NCBI GenBank assembly: GCA_964017195.1
Contig: OZ024889.1
Location: 55,016,574 to 55,080,573, forward strand
Origin: Siderastrea radians
Lineage: Eukaryota; Cnidaria; Anthozoa; Scleractinia; Rhizangiidae
Direction: 5' to 3'
DNA length: 64,000 nt
Shown: positions 37,502-49,630 of the stretch, in pieces
Layout: each line of letters begins with the position of its first letter
Numbering within the stretch: the first letter of the stretch is position 1
Notes under the pieces: generated by a model
Databases searched by the model: none
What the model saw: the letters and a program-made list of their open reading frames with translations, nothing else
What the model was told of the DNA's origin: nothing
Made by a program: the position numbers and the translations under genes

Positions 37502-37537
37502 CTTTTCCTCAGGGGAAAACTGAGTCCATTGGTGAAT
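37502..37537 (-). CDS. GT14 paralog 2 microexon c (36 nt)
   Basis: A phase-0 exon between GGTTAG and GTAATGC, encoding IHQWTQFSPEEK. It is one residue longer than the other microexons and last before the catalytic exon. Confidence 0.75.
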
Positions 37538-38124
37538 CTAACCAAAGCGAAAACAATAAAAAAGAAAATATCGATCAACAACTGGTAAACAAACAATTTT
37601 TGAAAAGCTCAAACTTTCCTTTTGACGACTGTTTCTCCGACAAGGGAAGAATTAATGAAAGGTTATGACTTATCCGACATCAGTCTATCAAACATCATAT
37701 ATTACGTTTCTTTATTATATATCACTACCACAATATTATATATTGTTTATTATCATATTACGGTGTTTCCGTCGGCTAAGTTTGTTTTCACTTTATTTAT
37801 TGTAGTACTAACATTGTTTTTTTTTAATCAATTGAGTTTCATATTTTTAAAGGGTATCAACATTTATGTTTATCGACAGATGTGTTCAGATGCATGTAAA
37901 TCGCTATACGCTTCACGAATAGTGCTACAAAAATTGACAAAGTATACCACAGAAGTGCACTCTGATTGGCTGCTCAAAGTAGGCATAGCATTTGCTATTT
38001 ACCGCCGGGCGAACCAGTGGTCGCCTCGCGCAAGGTTTTGTCCATTTATCAGAAAACAAAATAACCTAGGGGGCGAGATAATCACTTGTGTGGTACATAA
38101 TAAGACAAATATTCCCTGAAATGG

Positions 38125-38273
<149 letters not shown>

Positions 38274-38362
38274 TGTCAAGAGGACACCAAAACCTCGTTT
38301 TTATCGTTACTTCATGCGTCATTAAATGTCTTTGGCTGAACAATTGAAATGCTGTCCATTAC

Positions 38363-38395
38363 CTCTTCCTCTGAAGAAAAAAACCATCCGCTAAT
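38363..38395 (-). CDS. GT14 paralog 2 microexon b (33 nt)
   Basis: A phase-0 exon between CTCTCAG and GTAATGG, encoding ISGWFFSSEEE. The second of three tandem copies. Confidence 0.75.
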
Positions 38396-38834
38396 CTGAG
38401 AGGAAAAAGGAAGAGTATTACACATCTGACAGCTAAATTGGTTTTTTTAGGAAACTCAAAACAATTTAATAATCCAATAGTGACGTGAGCAAACTCCGCG
38501 TTTTGAGCGTGCGCTTCACGAGTTATAAACCAACAAGAGTTCTTTTGCATTTATGCTACATTGAAATAAGATGGAAACTATTGTCATCCGAAGAGAATCA
38601 AAGTTGTGTAGTTAGGAGTTATAACAGTGGTTGTGTTAATTACCGGAATGATTCTCGTTGCCGTACACTAAGCTCAATCGATTTTTTAAAGATCAAGGGA
38701 GGACAAAGCGCTTTTTCAAGTTCTTTCTCGACATAAACATACGGGTGTTATAACACGCCGTAATTCATCGTTAGTTTTTGCTCGTTTGTGCATTCTAAAA
38801 TTTTTCTCTGAAAAGTTGAAATTTTGACCATTAC

Positions 38835-38867
38835 CTTTTCCTCAGATGAAAGAAACCATTCCCCAAC
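38835..38867 (-). CDS. GT14 paralog 2 microexon a (33 nt)
   Basis: A phase-0 exon between CTCTTCAG and GTAATGG, encoding VGEWFLSSEEK. The flanking intron sequence around copies a and b is also alike (ATTACACAT and AACAAGAG-like motifs), suggesting duplication of the exon with its flanks. Confidence 0.75.
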
Positions 38868-39906
38868 CTGAAGAGGAAAAAAGAAGAATTACTGAGTATT
38901 ACACATTTGTGAGGTAAATGGATTTCTAAGGTCAAAATAATTATTCAGCTAGGGACATAGCATAAGAACTCCGCCTTTTGTGCATGCGTCTCACGGCAAA
39001 AACTAGCAAGAGATCTGCAGTATTAACATCCAAAGGAAACTAATGCTGTGGTGTTGGAATTATTGGGTGTGTTGATTACCTAAATGATTCGATTTACAGT
39101 CCGAGGTGCTCCCTGTTTGGAGCTCAAGGGAGGGTACTTATTTTTTTCACCATGAAAATCTGAGAGGGTCAGAACACGTAATAAACAATAGCGAAAACTA
39201 AAGCAGTAAGAATAGTAACATCACAGGTTCAGAGGAGTCACTTCGACCATAGCTTTAATGCCACAATCTTATTGGGGCACTTATAGGAAAAGAGGCACTT
39301 ATGCAGTTGATACACTTTCCAGTATGGGACCATTTATTGAGAGAAGGGGCCCTTATTGGAAAGTGGGAATTTATGAACAAACACTCTTTTTAAGGTAAGT
39401 GCTTATTAAAAGGGGGGGGGGGGTTATTGGAAGGATGGCACTAAATCGAAACATTCAGTACGGTATGGGGAAGTAGTTATAGTGATAGTAGCAAGCTTTA
39501 CACGTTAGAGAAAATCGAAGCAAGCTCACTCAACTATTTACGATTTTATGGGCATTTGACAATCAATACGGCCACGTTTCTATTTTTACCTGAATGGAAG
39601 GTAAGCAGGAGTAGTGAATTGGTAGTGGACGTGTTGGCCCTCACATATAGCACTGGCAATCTTTAAGTATTTAGAAACCTTGTAGGATTATGTAGGAAAT
39701 GTTGTACCTTATTATAATTAAACTGTGTTTCTTTGTGTTTTAAATCGCAATAATTTCCTTCATTTGAAATTTTACTTCCTCTTTCGCTTTAATTTCCTTA
39801 ATTGGGGAGTAATTTTCCCTTCACTTCGCGTTAATTTAAGTCACGTTAATTTCAAATACCTTAAATTAACACAAGTGCTAATTTCCTATAATAAGGTATT
39901 TCTTAC

Positions 39907-40011
39907 CTTTGGTTTCATATTCAGAACACCTGACCTCTGAACTACCACAAACGTAACGAGAGCGAAGGAGATACATATTAAAATCAAAATCTTGAACCTT
40001 GAAAAAGCCAT
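39907..40011 (-). CDS. GT14 paralog 2, signal-anchor exon
   Basis: A 35-codon exon starting MAFSRFKILILICISFALVT and ending NMKPK|GTAAGA in phase 0. The hydrophobic segment at residues 8-24 forms a type II membrane anchor and matches MALSRAKTVVLL... of paralog 1. A TTTTGCAG acceptor lies 12 nt before the ATG, so a 5' UTR exon exists upstream in both genes. The assembled protein is 35+11+11+12+386 = 455 aa. Confidence 0.85.
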
Positions 40012-40670
40012 GAAAGTTAATCCTGCAAAATGTAAAGTAGAATTTGTCAGATAAAACGCTTGCCTCCTTAACCAGGGCTAAAGATATGAACGTGAACTGA
40101 ATGTCACTACCATTCGGTAAATGTGTTGTTTAACTTCGAAATATTTTGGACCTTTTTCTTTCAGACAGGACCCCTCGGACAAAAAAAAAATTCAGAAGTT
40201 TCATACCATAGTGACGGCAGTTCAAGGAAGTTAATGGCAGTTAATGAAACTACAACAACAATAACAAGAGCTGTCATGAAAGATGTGGTTTTTCATTGTA
40301 GTTTATCTCACGATATTGTCACTTTGGTGTGGATCGCGACGTTTCGACTGCATACTGCTGGTCTTCATAAGGCGATGGTGTCGATTGGGCATGTGTCACT
40401 ATATGTAGCACCCTGGCTGTTGGTGATTGGTGCCTTTCGAACCTCGTTGTGGATTTCGACCCCCATAGTTCTGATTAGACCCCTGGGTGTTCCCTCTGCG
40501 GTCCGCTGTGGTACCGATCGGCCATTGTGTTGTTTGATTTGTATTCATAAAAAATATATCCGCATAGTTAAATCGGGTAAAATATTGAATGCAATGTCCA
40601 AAAAGGATTTCGGGCACTGATTATTGTCCGAGTTCAAACAAGTCAAGTCGTCTGGTTTTGTTTACCAATA

Positions 40671-40815
40671 AAGCAGCCACACTGATTTTTGCCCGCTGGG
40701 CATCCCATAGTACTCATTGAAATTTATTTATTCTTTTGTAGTGATAATGCAGCATTATCTGAATCAATCCAGTATTATGGGATGCCCAGGGGGCAAAATC
40801 AATATGGCTGCTGTA
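40671..40815. mobile_element. 145 bp inverted-repeat MITE
   Basis: Arms of about 40 bp (40671-40710 and 40776-40815) share AAGCAGCCACACTGATTTTT and CTGGGCATCCCATA with their inverted partners. Non-coding. Confidence 0.65.
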
Positions 40816-41009
40816 TCGGTTAAAATGGTCTATTTGCCAGCACTGGAAGTTCGATTTGCCTCAAACAAAGACTTTTGACAGACGTTTTTTTTTCCCTTGA
40901 TTCATTATCAGTGTGAAAAATGCTAAGAAGTGCAAGAAAGCTTCTGTTTACAGCATCGAGAGCGAAGAAGAACTTAAAGAGATTAACGTTGTGAGGGTTC
41001 AAGCTACGA

Positions 41010-41479
41010 AAGACAAAGCTGTGTTTGCCAAGATGCTGGTCAGGCAAGAACAAGCCAAGTTTTAAGTAGACTGTGGAGCAAGCGCGAACATTTTACCGCT
41101 CAAGTACGCAGAAGGTGAAGAGCTCACCCCGTGTTCGCAAACATTGGTGATGTGGAATGGCACCAAGGTGAAACCTGCTGGAACTTCTGCGCTTCCCGTG
41201 GTGAACCCCAAGAATAACGAAAGGTACAGGGTTAGATTCCTGGTCGTTAAAGAGGATCTCACTCCTTTACTTGGTCTGGATGCAACAGAGAAGATGAAGC
41301 TGTTAACTGTCCACAAGGAGAACTTTGTGAATGTCGTTGGGAACGCGAATGACGACCTGACAGTTAAGTACACAGATGTTTTCAACAGAGCCCTTGGAAC
41401 ACGTGGAAAGTGCTTCTTCAAGTGCATCCTGATTGTAAACCTGTTATTCTTCCAGCAAGAAAAGTACCTGTGTCCGTGA
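41010..41479 (+). pseudogene. Ty3-type aspartic protease and RT start (broken)
   Basis: A retroviral-type aspartic protease fold is suggested by VDCGASANILP (active site D-C-G rather than the usual D-S/T-G), preceded by an in-frame TAA, and later by PLLGLDATEKM. A frame change follows near 41420. Confidence 0.7.
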
Positions 41480-41936
41480 GAGAGAAGTGCAAGGAAGAAC
41501 TTAAACGGCTGGAATATCTTAAAGTCATCACTGGTGAGCTGCGTATTTGCATTGATCCAAAGCCCCTTAATGCTGCTTTGAAGAGGGAGCATTACCAGAT
41601 ATAATTATCGATGATTTGTTGCCTGATTTAACTAATACTCGCGTATTTACAAAAGTCGATTTAGCCTCAGCATTCTGGCACCTGAACATGGATCACGAGT
41701 CGAGCATGCTTACAACCTTTGCTACTCCATATGGTAGATATCGCTGGCTTCGCCTGCCCTTTGGTCTCAGTGTTTCGAGTGAAATATTTCAGAAGCATCT
41801 CCACCTAGCGTTGGAAGGTCTCCCTGGTGTGAATTGCATTGCAGATGATGTTCTTATTCACGGTACAAGCGATGTTGACCATGACAGCAACTTGGAAGGT
41901 TTCATGCGCAGATTCAACAGAAAGGTATCAAGCTAA
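41410..41936 (+). pseudogene. Ty3-type reverse transcriptase (broken)
   Basis: RT motifs seen are PVILPARKVPV, RICIDPKPLN, FTKVDLASAFWHL (motif A Asp), RLPFGLSVSSEIFQ, and IADDVLIHG in place of the usual Y/V-x-D-D box. A gap before RICIDP and stops near 41602 and 41934 show it is inactive. Confidence 0.85.
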
Positions 41937-41947
41937 ACGGTGAGAAG

Positions 41948-42820
41948 TTGGAGTACAAATGCAAAGAGGTTGCGTTTCATCGGCATCTACTAACCACTGA
42001 AGGACTAAAACTCGATCCAGAAAAGGTTAGAGCAATCACGGAGATGCCACGCTCAAAGAACAAAGACGATATCTTACGTCTAAATGGCATGGTTACTTAT
42101 CTTAGCCGTTTTCTGCCTCATTTGTCCGATGTTATGAAGCCTCTCCGGGACCTCACACACAAGGATGTGGAATGGTGTTGGGATGACACGCAAGAAAAGG
42201 CTTGGAACGATGTTAAGACTCTTATTGCATCTGCACCCGTTTTGGCGTACTACAAGTCCAATGAAGTACTTGAAATCCAGTGTGATAGCAGCCAGAGTGG
42301 TGTTGGTGCAGCCTTGATGCAAAATGGGCACCCCATCGCGTACGCCAGCAGAACTCTAACGGAAACTGAGTCACGTTATGCTCAAATTGAGAAAGAGATG
42401 TCGGCAATTGTTTTCGATCCGGAAAAATTCAATCATTACACGTTTGGGAGAAGAACTGTTGTCCACAGTGACCACAGACCCCTTGAATCAATTCTCAAGA
42501 AGCCACTTCTTCGTGCTCCAAAGAGATTACAAGAGACGATGATCCGTCTGCAAAAGTATGACTTGGAGGTTAAGTACGAAAAAGGAAACAAAATGTTTCT
42601 GGCGGACACTCTCTCCAGGGCGTACCTCCCTTCATCCAAGCAAGACGAAACAGAGTTTGAAACCATCAATATGATAAATTCCCTACCTATATCTGAAGCG
42701 AGACTCCTGCAGATACAACGCGCGACTGAGATGGACGAGTCCCTTCAGATTTTAAAGGCCGTAATTCAGCAGGGCTGGCCTGAAGACAAGAGTGCCCTTC
42801 CAGCGATCATCAGACGATGA
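41948..42820 (+). pseudogene. Ty3-type RT thumb and RNase H
   Basis: The longest intact piece (290 codons). It has the RT connection (LNGMVTYLSRFLPHLSD), RNase H LEIQCDSSQSGVGAALMQ with the first catalytic Asp, AQIEKEMSAIVF with the Glu, HSDHRPLESI with the next Asp, and LADTLSRAYLP with the terminal Asp. The spacing is normal for Ty3 RNase H. The frame ends at a TGA before the integrase. Confidence 0.9.
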
Positions 42821-43890
42821 CAAGAGACATCAAGAATCACGTATCTACTTGTGAAGCCTGCAGGGAGTGCGAGCGCAGCCAGACCAAGGAAACACTTATG
42901 AGTCATGAGACACCTAGTCGTTCGTAGCAATATGTCGCAGCAGACCTGTCCGTGTTTGACGGAAAGAGCTATATGGTGACTTCCGACTATTACAGCGATT
43001 TTTTGGAGTTGGACCACCTCAGAAGTACATCTTCAGTATATGTGATCAAATAGTTCAAAGCCCATTTCGCGAGGCATGGCATACCAGAACAACTCGTCAG
43101 CGATAACGGTTCGCAGTTTGTGTCACATGAATTTATGAAATTCTCCAAAGAATGGGACTTTGAACACTGCACCAGTAGCCCTCATCACCATCAGGCAAAT
43201 GGCAAATCAGAAAGTGCTGTGAAGGAGGCAAAGAAGATCTTGGCAAAGTGCAAGAGGTCTGGTTCTGACACTTTCCTGGCTCTTCTGGACCATAGAAATA
43301 CGCCACCCACCGGTATCCAAATAAGCCCCGCTCAGCGTCTTTTGAACAGGAGGACAAGAAGTCTTCTACCAATGACGGCTGAACTACTGAAACCAAGTGT
43401 TGCTGATGAAGATCTGACGCGCATGACGCTTCGCCTGCGACAACAACAGCAAGCCCGGTACTACAATAGAAACGCGCGGGACTTAACACCTTTAGAGGCC
43501 GGTGACTCGGTTAGAGTGAAGCCTTGGCAAGTTGGAAAGAAGGAGTGGGACAAAGGTGTCGTCAGGAAACGTTTAGACGGTAGGTCTTACGAAGTGAAAC
43601 TTCCCAATGGTGTTCTGCGGAGAAATAGAGTTCATCTTAGAAAGACAAGTGAACCCGCGATTTCAAGGGAACAGCGACCTCAAGTTCCAACAATAGTGGC
43701 AAGTGAGCGGTCCCTCGAGAATTTTCCGAGCATTTACATGAGAAATCCCGCGAGCAGTCCCATCAACAGTCCCGTCAGCAGTCCCACGAGCCATCCCACG
43801 AGCAACCTCGCGAGCAGTCCCGCGAGCAGTCCTGCGAGCAGTCCTGCGAGCAGTCCCATGAGCCACCTTCCCAAGTTGAGGTTCGGCTGA
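42821..43890 (+). pseudogene. Ty3-type integrase (broken) with C-terminal minisatellite
   Basis: A C-x-x-C remnant of the H2C2 finger (CEACRECE), then DDE core pieces: LSVFDGKSYM, LVSDNGSQFVSHEF with the second Asp, and HHHQANGKSESAVKEA with the catalytic Glu. Several stops interrupt the first half. The C-terminal part (PGDSVRV-like GDSVRVKPWQVG) is followed by a 12-bp GCGAGCAGTCCC minisatellite (43741-43865) coding for Ser/Pro/Ala repeats. Confidence 0.85.
43741..43865 (+). repeat. 12-bp minisatellite in integrase tail
   Basis: About ten units of AGCAGTCCCGCG-type repeats lie in frame with the integrase C-terminus, giving (SSPA)n-like sequence. Confidence 0.85.
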
Positions 43891-44073
43891 GAAGATCTGA
43901 GCGCATCCGCAAGATGCCAGCGCACCTGAGAGACTACGTTTTAACTTAAGGACTGTGAACTGAGTGACACTTCAATTTAAGAGCTCTACAAGTTAACATC
44001 TATCCTACACGTGTATTTATTTTTCTCATTAGTTTATTTTGCTCTAAGCTTATTTTTTTCATAAAAGGGAGGA

Positions 44074-44266
44074 TGTTATTATATGCTGTAATTGATGCTG
44101 TGAATTTAGTTTATTAGGGTTCGGTTATTGTCTATTGTTAAGTATTTCCCAGTGGCCTAGCTGAGATGCAATTAACATTCTAATAGGTTTAAAAGTTAGT
44201 GTCAGTTGTACATAAAAGAAGTACAGTTTTAAATCTCTTCTCTTCGTTCTCTTCGCTGTTATTACA
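44074..44266 (+). repeat. 3' LTR of the Ty3-type element
   Basis: Begins TGTTATTATATG directly after the polypurine tract and ends ATTACA, giving TGT...ACA termini. It contains CATAAAAG-like TATA sequence and pyrimidine-rich sequence near the end. The boundary is by inspection; no second LTR is available for comparison. Confidence 0.6.
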
Positions 44267-44269
44267 ATA

Positions 44270-46752
44270 ATTGATATGTAACCATACTTTTTACATCTGA
44301 ATATATTTGTTTAACTATTTCAGTGTAAAAAAGAAGTTAATTTGGGAAGCCTACAATGTCCAGTTATCCACTGCGTCGCTATAAACGAACGCACTTCATA
44401 ATCATTGATTACGTCTAGTTTAACGCGTTCTTTTGCTTAACCCTAAAACATATGGATATTTACTTCTGAATGCAATCTCAAGCATCGGTGAACTTGATTA
44501 TTGCGAGAAATTGAAACCACAGTTAGTAGAGGCAGAACCATCGCTACTGATAAAGCTTTTGCTTAAATTCAAAATGCATTTTCTTTAACATATCTACGTT
44601 GAATTATAAAATTAATCTTCCGTTTTCATATGTGGAAGTATTGCTCGTTGATTCATTTACGATCGATTCATTGAGTGCTCTCTTTGTAAAATTCTTATCC
44701 AGGACGCATAAAAAAGAACTCTGTTGTTTTCATCCAGTAACATAGCGTCAAATACTAAGAACATCTGCGATGGGGGCTACGAGAAGCGAAGGCAGTCTCT
44801 CCCCAAATCCTCCTCCTTTTTGACCGTTGATTTGAATCAAGAGAGGATAAAGGGCAAGAGAGCTACTCCCCTTATAGGCCCCATCCCCAACGTAATCCCT
44901 CTTAAGTCATTTTTAGTAACAAAATGGCGGACGGACGTCAACCTTTGTTGGCTTGTTTTTGCTCCTCACCAAAGACTGGAAAACTCTTGTTTTGGTGTCT
45001 GCTGGTTTGCCGTTATGGACGTATTGGCATCAGAATGGGTGACTAGGAAACCTTTAAACTTCCGGTTGCCGTCCGTGGCTTAAGAAGGTCTGTGCTTAAG
45101 TTCCCTAATAAATCAGTTTAGAATGTATAGCGAAAGCGTGTTTCTTTTACGACAGTACCACTAAAGGAACATTTAATGTTCACGTTTCAACTTCCTTAGC
45201 GTTGGGTCCATCCAGATGACGTGTCACTACCGAGATCTTGGTAGTGCTTCTGATTGGTTGGAAACATCGGCTGTTCTCTCAGGCTATGCGTTACACAGAC
45301 ACAAAATTTTTAAAATATACCTGGTTGCTTGGAAACATTGCGCTCACTCGTGAGACATCGAGTTGAAAACAAAAAGAAACCGTGTATTGCTTTCTAATTT
45401 ATTCCCCTTTCAGCATAATTTTTAACAAAAATTTCATTTCCAGTTGTCTGGCAAATGTTATAATAAATACTACACACACCGAACGTATCATTTTAATTAA
45501 TAGATCAAGGAAGATGGAAATTACTGAGGTCTAAATGTCCTGTTTTTATCCATCTATGTCTTCGAAAATTTGTTATGTCTAGAAGTTTTATCGCGTGATT
45601 TTCATAGTCATAGAGTCGTGTTCCTGTCGGTGAATAACATAATTGCCAGTGTATCTTTTAAATTTACCCACGTGGCGCTTAGTAGACTTCAGCGCGACCC
45701 AACACAGACAACAAAATCAATTCCGCTTTCAGCATAAATACAGCATAAATAGTTAACACTTTTAATTCTAAGTTTTTGTCAAATGTAAAAATAAATATTG
45801 CAAAAAAAAAATAACGAAGTTAGCATTTAGATCAAGAAGGACCTTAAAACTACTAAAGTTCGCAGTGACAAGGTATTTCTTGTGAAAACTGTAATTTGAC
45901 GCGAAATTTAGCGGCAAAAATATTAAATGTTCCTCCAGACAGCCGCTTGCTGCGTATTTAAAAGGATGAAATATTCAAATTCGTTTGATTATCAAACATA
46001 ACATTTGATTATCAAACTGACAGAAATGTGTCGGTCAATAGAATCTTTAAAACGATTTTACCTCATAGAAGACATCTGAGAATACAATGATAACATATGT
46101 AAATACATTTAAATGTATAAGGCCTCAGTTGTTATGGAATACATAACAATTAACCGATCGGGGGAAGGAAAGTAGGTTTACATTCTAGCTACTCTGGGAA
46201 CTCGATGTCGGAGCCCTTTAGACTAAAAACGGATGACTCTGACTTTGGTACGCAGTACGCTCGACAGTATGACGCGACATCATAAAAGTAACCATAACAA
46301 AGCCTGAAAATTGACAAATTAACATTCGATTCGGGAGGTTATGTGTTACGACGCAATCCTCGGCCGGAGGATGAAACAACCAAACAGTCTGTTCTCTCGC
46401 TTTGTAATAAAGATATCGTGATTCTTTCCAACAAACGGCGACAACAAGGAGAGAAACAAATGAATCTTTACACCATACATACCTTTTATGTTCCAATGAT
46501 GAAGCTATTTTTTCGTCGCTTACTCTTTGAAGCATGAAATCTGTGAATACAAAATGTCAAAATTTCTAAGTGGTCTCGCTGCTGCCGCGTTGACAGGTTG
46601 TTGATTATTAACTCGGCATTCCCTGTTTTCTTCAGAGCATACTAGTTTGCTGTGCATAGCATTTTAAAACAGCAAATGAAACATATGTACCCTTTATGCA
46701 AATTTCAATATGACCTCCATTGAAAGTGTCATCTTACATCACGCAATGTCAC
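44270..46752. other. 2.5 kb without recognised genes
   Basis: AT-rich sequence with short open frames only. No RNA gene or clear transposon ends are seen. Confidence 0.5.
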
Positions 46753-47439
46753 TTAAGGGGCCGACCATTTAACTTTTGAGGGGAGGGGGGGGGGGGGGTG
46801 GATGATTTCTGGTCAGCAAGCTGTTTTTTTTCTAGCAACCTGGTGGGCAGGATATTTTTTTTCCTTCTAAATGCTCTGCAGGATATTTTTTTTCCTCTTC
46901 ATTTCTCTGCAGGATTTTTTTTTCCTCAAAAAAGAAAAGAGTTCTTACATTAGTTTTCAATTCCAATTAGCTTTGTTCACAGACAAGACAACAAATAGAT
47001 AAATCATAAGTGAAATGCATGGGCTTGAGTTTGTTTCATGGGATTATGAAAATCACTTACACTATTTTTTTTGTATGAGCTTACTAATTAGGGTTTGACA
47101 TATTATGCCGGCATAATTTCGAGCATAATACTATAGGTGGAGCATCGAGCATAATTTTGGCATAATAGTGCCATTTTGTGACATAACAGTTATTTATTTT
47201 TTTAGAGCTACAACTGTCCATTTATTAAGTTAAAACTACAAAATTTCAAGCCATTTTAATGTTCTTCGTGGTTCCCATTACTACCAAGCACTGTAGGCTT
47301 GTTCCCAGTGTATCCTCAAGTGGGTTGGATCTTTAGGCCTGGTTACTCTCATTATGCCAGGCTTCTATAAAGGCCTTCCTGGTTTTTATTTTCGCGCTTC
47401 AGGGGGGTCCGGGAAAAATTTTTTATGGCATAATTATAT

Positions 47440-47768
47440 ATCTCATTTTAAAATATAAAAACATTGAAAATATAGATACATGTTACTGTTTACTTATTTA
47501 TTTATTTATAGTTGACAACAAGAAAGGTTTGGATCTGTTTCTTTTTATACTGAATATATATTATAATAAAGATATATCTTATTTAAAAATATAAAAACAT
47601 AGAAAAATATAGATACATGTTACTGTTATTTATTTACGGTTGACAACAAGAAAGGTTTGGATCTGTTTCTTTTTATACTGAATATGTTATAATAGAGATA
47701 TATCTTATTTACAAATATTTAAACATAGAAAAATATAAATACATGTTATTTACGGTTGACAACAAGAA
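47440..47768. repeat. Tandem repeat, unit about 116-128 bp
   Basis: Three successive copies of a unit are anchored by GTTGACAACAAGAA at 47511, 47639 and 47755, with shared ATATAGATACATGTTACTG. They lie inside the Harbinger-like element. Confidence 0.85.
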
Positions 47769-48129
47769 TCATAGAATAGTTTCATAACAAGAATTAAGGA
47801 TTTAACCAAGGTTTGAAATGGCAGAGGGTGGGGAATTTAAAAATTTCAGTGACCCAAAATATTTGAAAATGTCAATCATTATAGCCCTTGGGTATGCCTG
47901 CACTCCCCCCATTGGGGCTAGACATTGATAGGTGCATTACTAAAACATCGCAAAAAATCAAAAATGGCAAAAATGTTATATGTTATAAATGTTATGTTAC
48001 ATGAAAATGCTTCAGTTAAAAAGATTAAAAATGAACAAATTAATTTTCTTTGTCTAATAAAACTTGATTCTTTAAATAGAAAAATTTACCTCCATTACTG
48101 CTTGTGATATTATAAAGCTAACGAGTTTG

Positions 48130-48470
48130 GATACAGTACGAGCCAGCGAGCCAGAAATCCCTAATCCCAATAAAAAGGCTAACCGCAAGCTACCTATAAA
48201 GGAACTGTAGGCTAACTGCAGTGCTAACTAGGTTAGCCAATGTGTAATTTAGGCTAACCATAATGGCTTGCATGACTCCTATGACTCGCGAGCCTTGTGA
48301 ACCGTGCAAGCCAGAAATCCCTTTATATACCATTATATAGGGCCAACCGCAAGCTACCTATTAAAGCTAATAACTGTAGGCTAACCGGAATGTTGTTTTG
48401 GCTAAACCAGAGTGTGACTTAGGCTAACTGGAGTGGCTCGCTGGCTCACAGATTGTCGGACCCTATAAAG
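48130..48470. repeat. Tandem duplication of about 158 bp rich in GGCTAAC
   Basis: AGCCAGAAATCCCT, CCGCAAGCTACCTAT and AACTGTAGGCTAAC recur in the same order. It lies inside the Harbinger-like element. Confidence 0.8.
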
Positions 48471-48801
48471 CTAAGAATGCATTGCACATTCTGAAGCATA
48501 ACCAACTCCAGAGTTTAAAGGGAGCAAGGGAAGAACGGTTGCAGTTTTGCTGGGATTTTGTAAAGTCCCCCTGGAATGATGAAATAGCTTTGCAACATTT
48601 TTTTTCTTGCTTGCAACAGTGCAAGAATTTTTTTTCTGTTTCATTTGTGCTGCATGCAATTTTTTTCTTCCGACAAGGGCTTGCAGGAAATTTTTTTTCG
48701 AAATCATCCACCCCCCCCCCCCCCTCAAGAGTTAAATGGTCGGCCCCTAAGGTATTCCTGGAGGCTAACAGTCCGAACCATAGACATTTCTGTCTATGTG
48801 A

Positions 48802-48809
48802 TGACGTCA
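48802..48809. promoter_or_regulatory. Perfect CRE (TGACGTCA)
   Basis: A consensus cAMP-response element about 55 bp right of the Harbinger-like element, 6 bp before an ATGGCG. It may mark a promoter directed right, possibly linked to the candidate terminal exon at 50256, but no complete gene could be assembled. Confidence 0.35.
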
Positions 48810-48811
48810 TT

Positions 48812-49568
48812 AAAATGGCGTCTTGGCGCTTTTCCGTGGAACCTCGGTTTATCTCATTCTTCAGCCCCTCATGTTTTCCTACCATTGGCTAGTCCCATGG
48901 GACCTAGTTCACCCACAAAAAGACAAACAGAGCTTTACTATTGATGAGTATGAATGGCGTCGGTTGACATCCTGGAAAGTTATCGTCAGTTCAAGTCGAG
49001 TTACCGCGTCTAGTTTGAAGCGTGCCAGAAGTGACCTACTGCCATAAAAATGGAAAATTGAGGTAGGTCAGATTCTTTTACGTTTAAAAGAAAAATATAG
49101 CCAGCTGTATAGCGGTAATCTGTGGTAAATTTGCTTCAGATCCATCAAAACAGAAGTCATATGCACCGTGGTTTAGTGCATATGCACGAGTGAGGTGCGG
49201 GATTGCGGAAAATTAATTCAGAGTTTAAAAGAACGAGGCATATAACAAATGTGCTGTTTTGTTATTCTTTTGTTATCCAATGAGATGCAAATGAGTGTGA
49301 GGCGTTTTTCTGCAATCCCGCACCTTAGAGATATGCACGGCCTTTATAAATCGCGATCGGGCACCATATGGCCTATAATGTAGTGTCTTCTGCTGCTTAT
49401 CGACTTTCTATTCCTAAGTTCGTTGTTTTTGCTTTTCAGCTCATGGAGAAAGAGCTTTCCCAAGTACAATCGTAACAGCTTTGTCCCTTTGATCAAGATA
49501 CAAAGGACACAGTTAACTAATTTGCGACACAGCTAAATTTGGCCGGTAAATATTAATCGAGAGAGAGA

Positions 49569-49630
<62 letters not shown>

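Larger units (their letters stand above)
40900..44266 (+). mobile_element. Degenerate Ty3/gypsy-type LTR retrotransposon, 5' truncated
   Basis: The order protease, reverse transcriptase, RNase H, integrase is that of Ty3/gypsy elements. Stops and frameshifts break the polyprotein into at least five pieces and parts are deleted, so it is not functional. The 3' end has a polypurine tract (AAAAGGGAGGA) and one LTR of about 193 bp; no matching 5' LTR is seen in the upstream flank. Confidence 0.88.
46757..48747. mobile_element. PIF/Harbinger-like non-autonomous element, 1,991 bp
   Basis: TIRs read GGGGCCGACCATTTAACTTT... and its inverse ...GTTAAATGGTCGGCCCC, flanked by a TAA trinucleotide on each side (46754-46756 and 48748-48750). 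A 3-bp TWA target duplication and G-rich TIR start fit PIF/Harbinger. Subterminal G- and C-runs and GGATATTTTTTTTCC-like repeats follow. No transposase is encoded. The interior holds two tandem-repeat blocks, listed separately. Confidence 0.75.

Noticed and set aside
37622..38119. 165-codon open frame on the plus strand
   Set aside because: It starts at TTG, is antisense within an intron of GT14 paralog 2, and is AT-driven hydrophobic sequence ending at a microsatellite.
40123..40620. 165-codon open frame upstream of the Ty3-type element
   Set aside because: No domain and no homologous motif. A weak LTR retroelement relation was considered but not supported.
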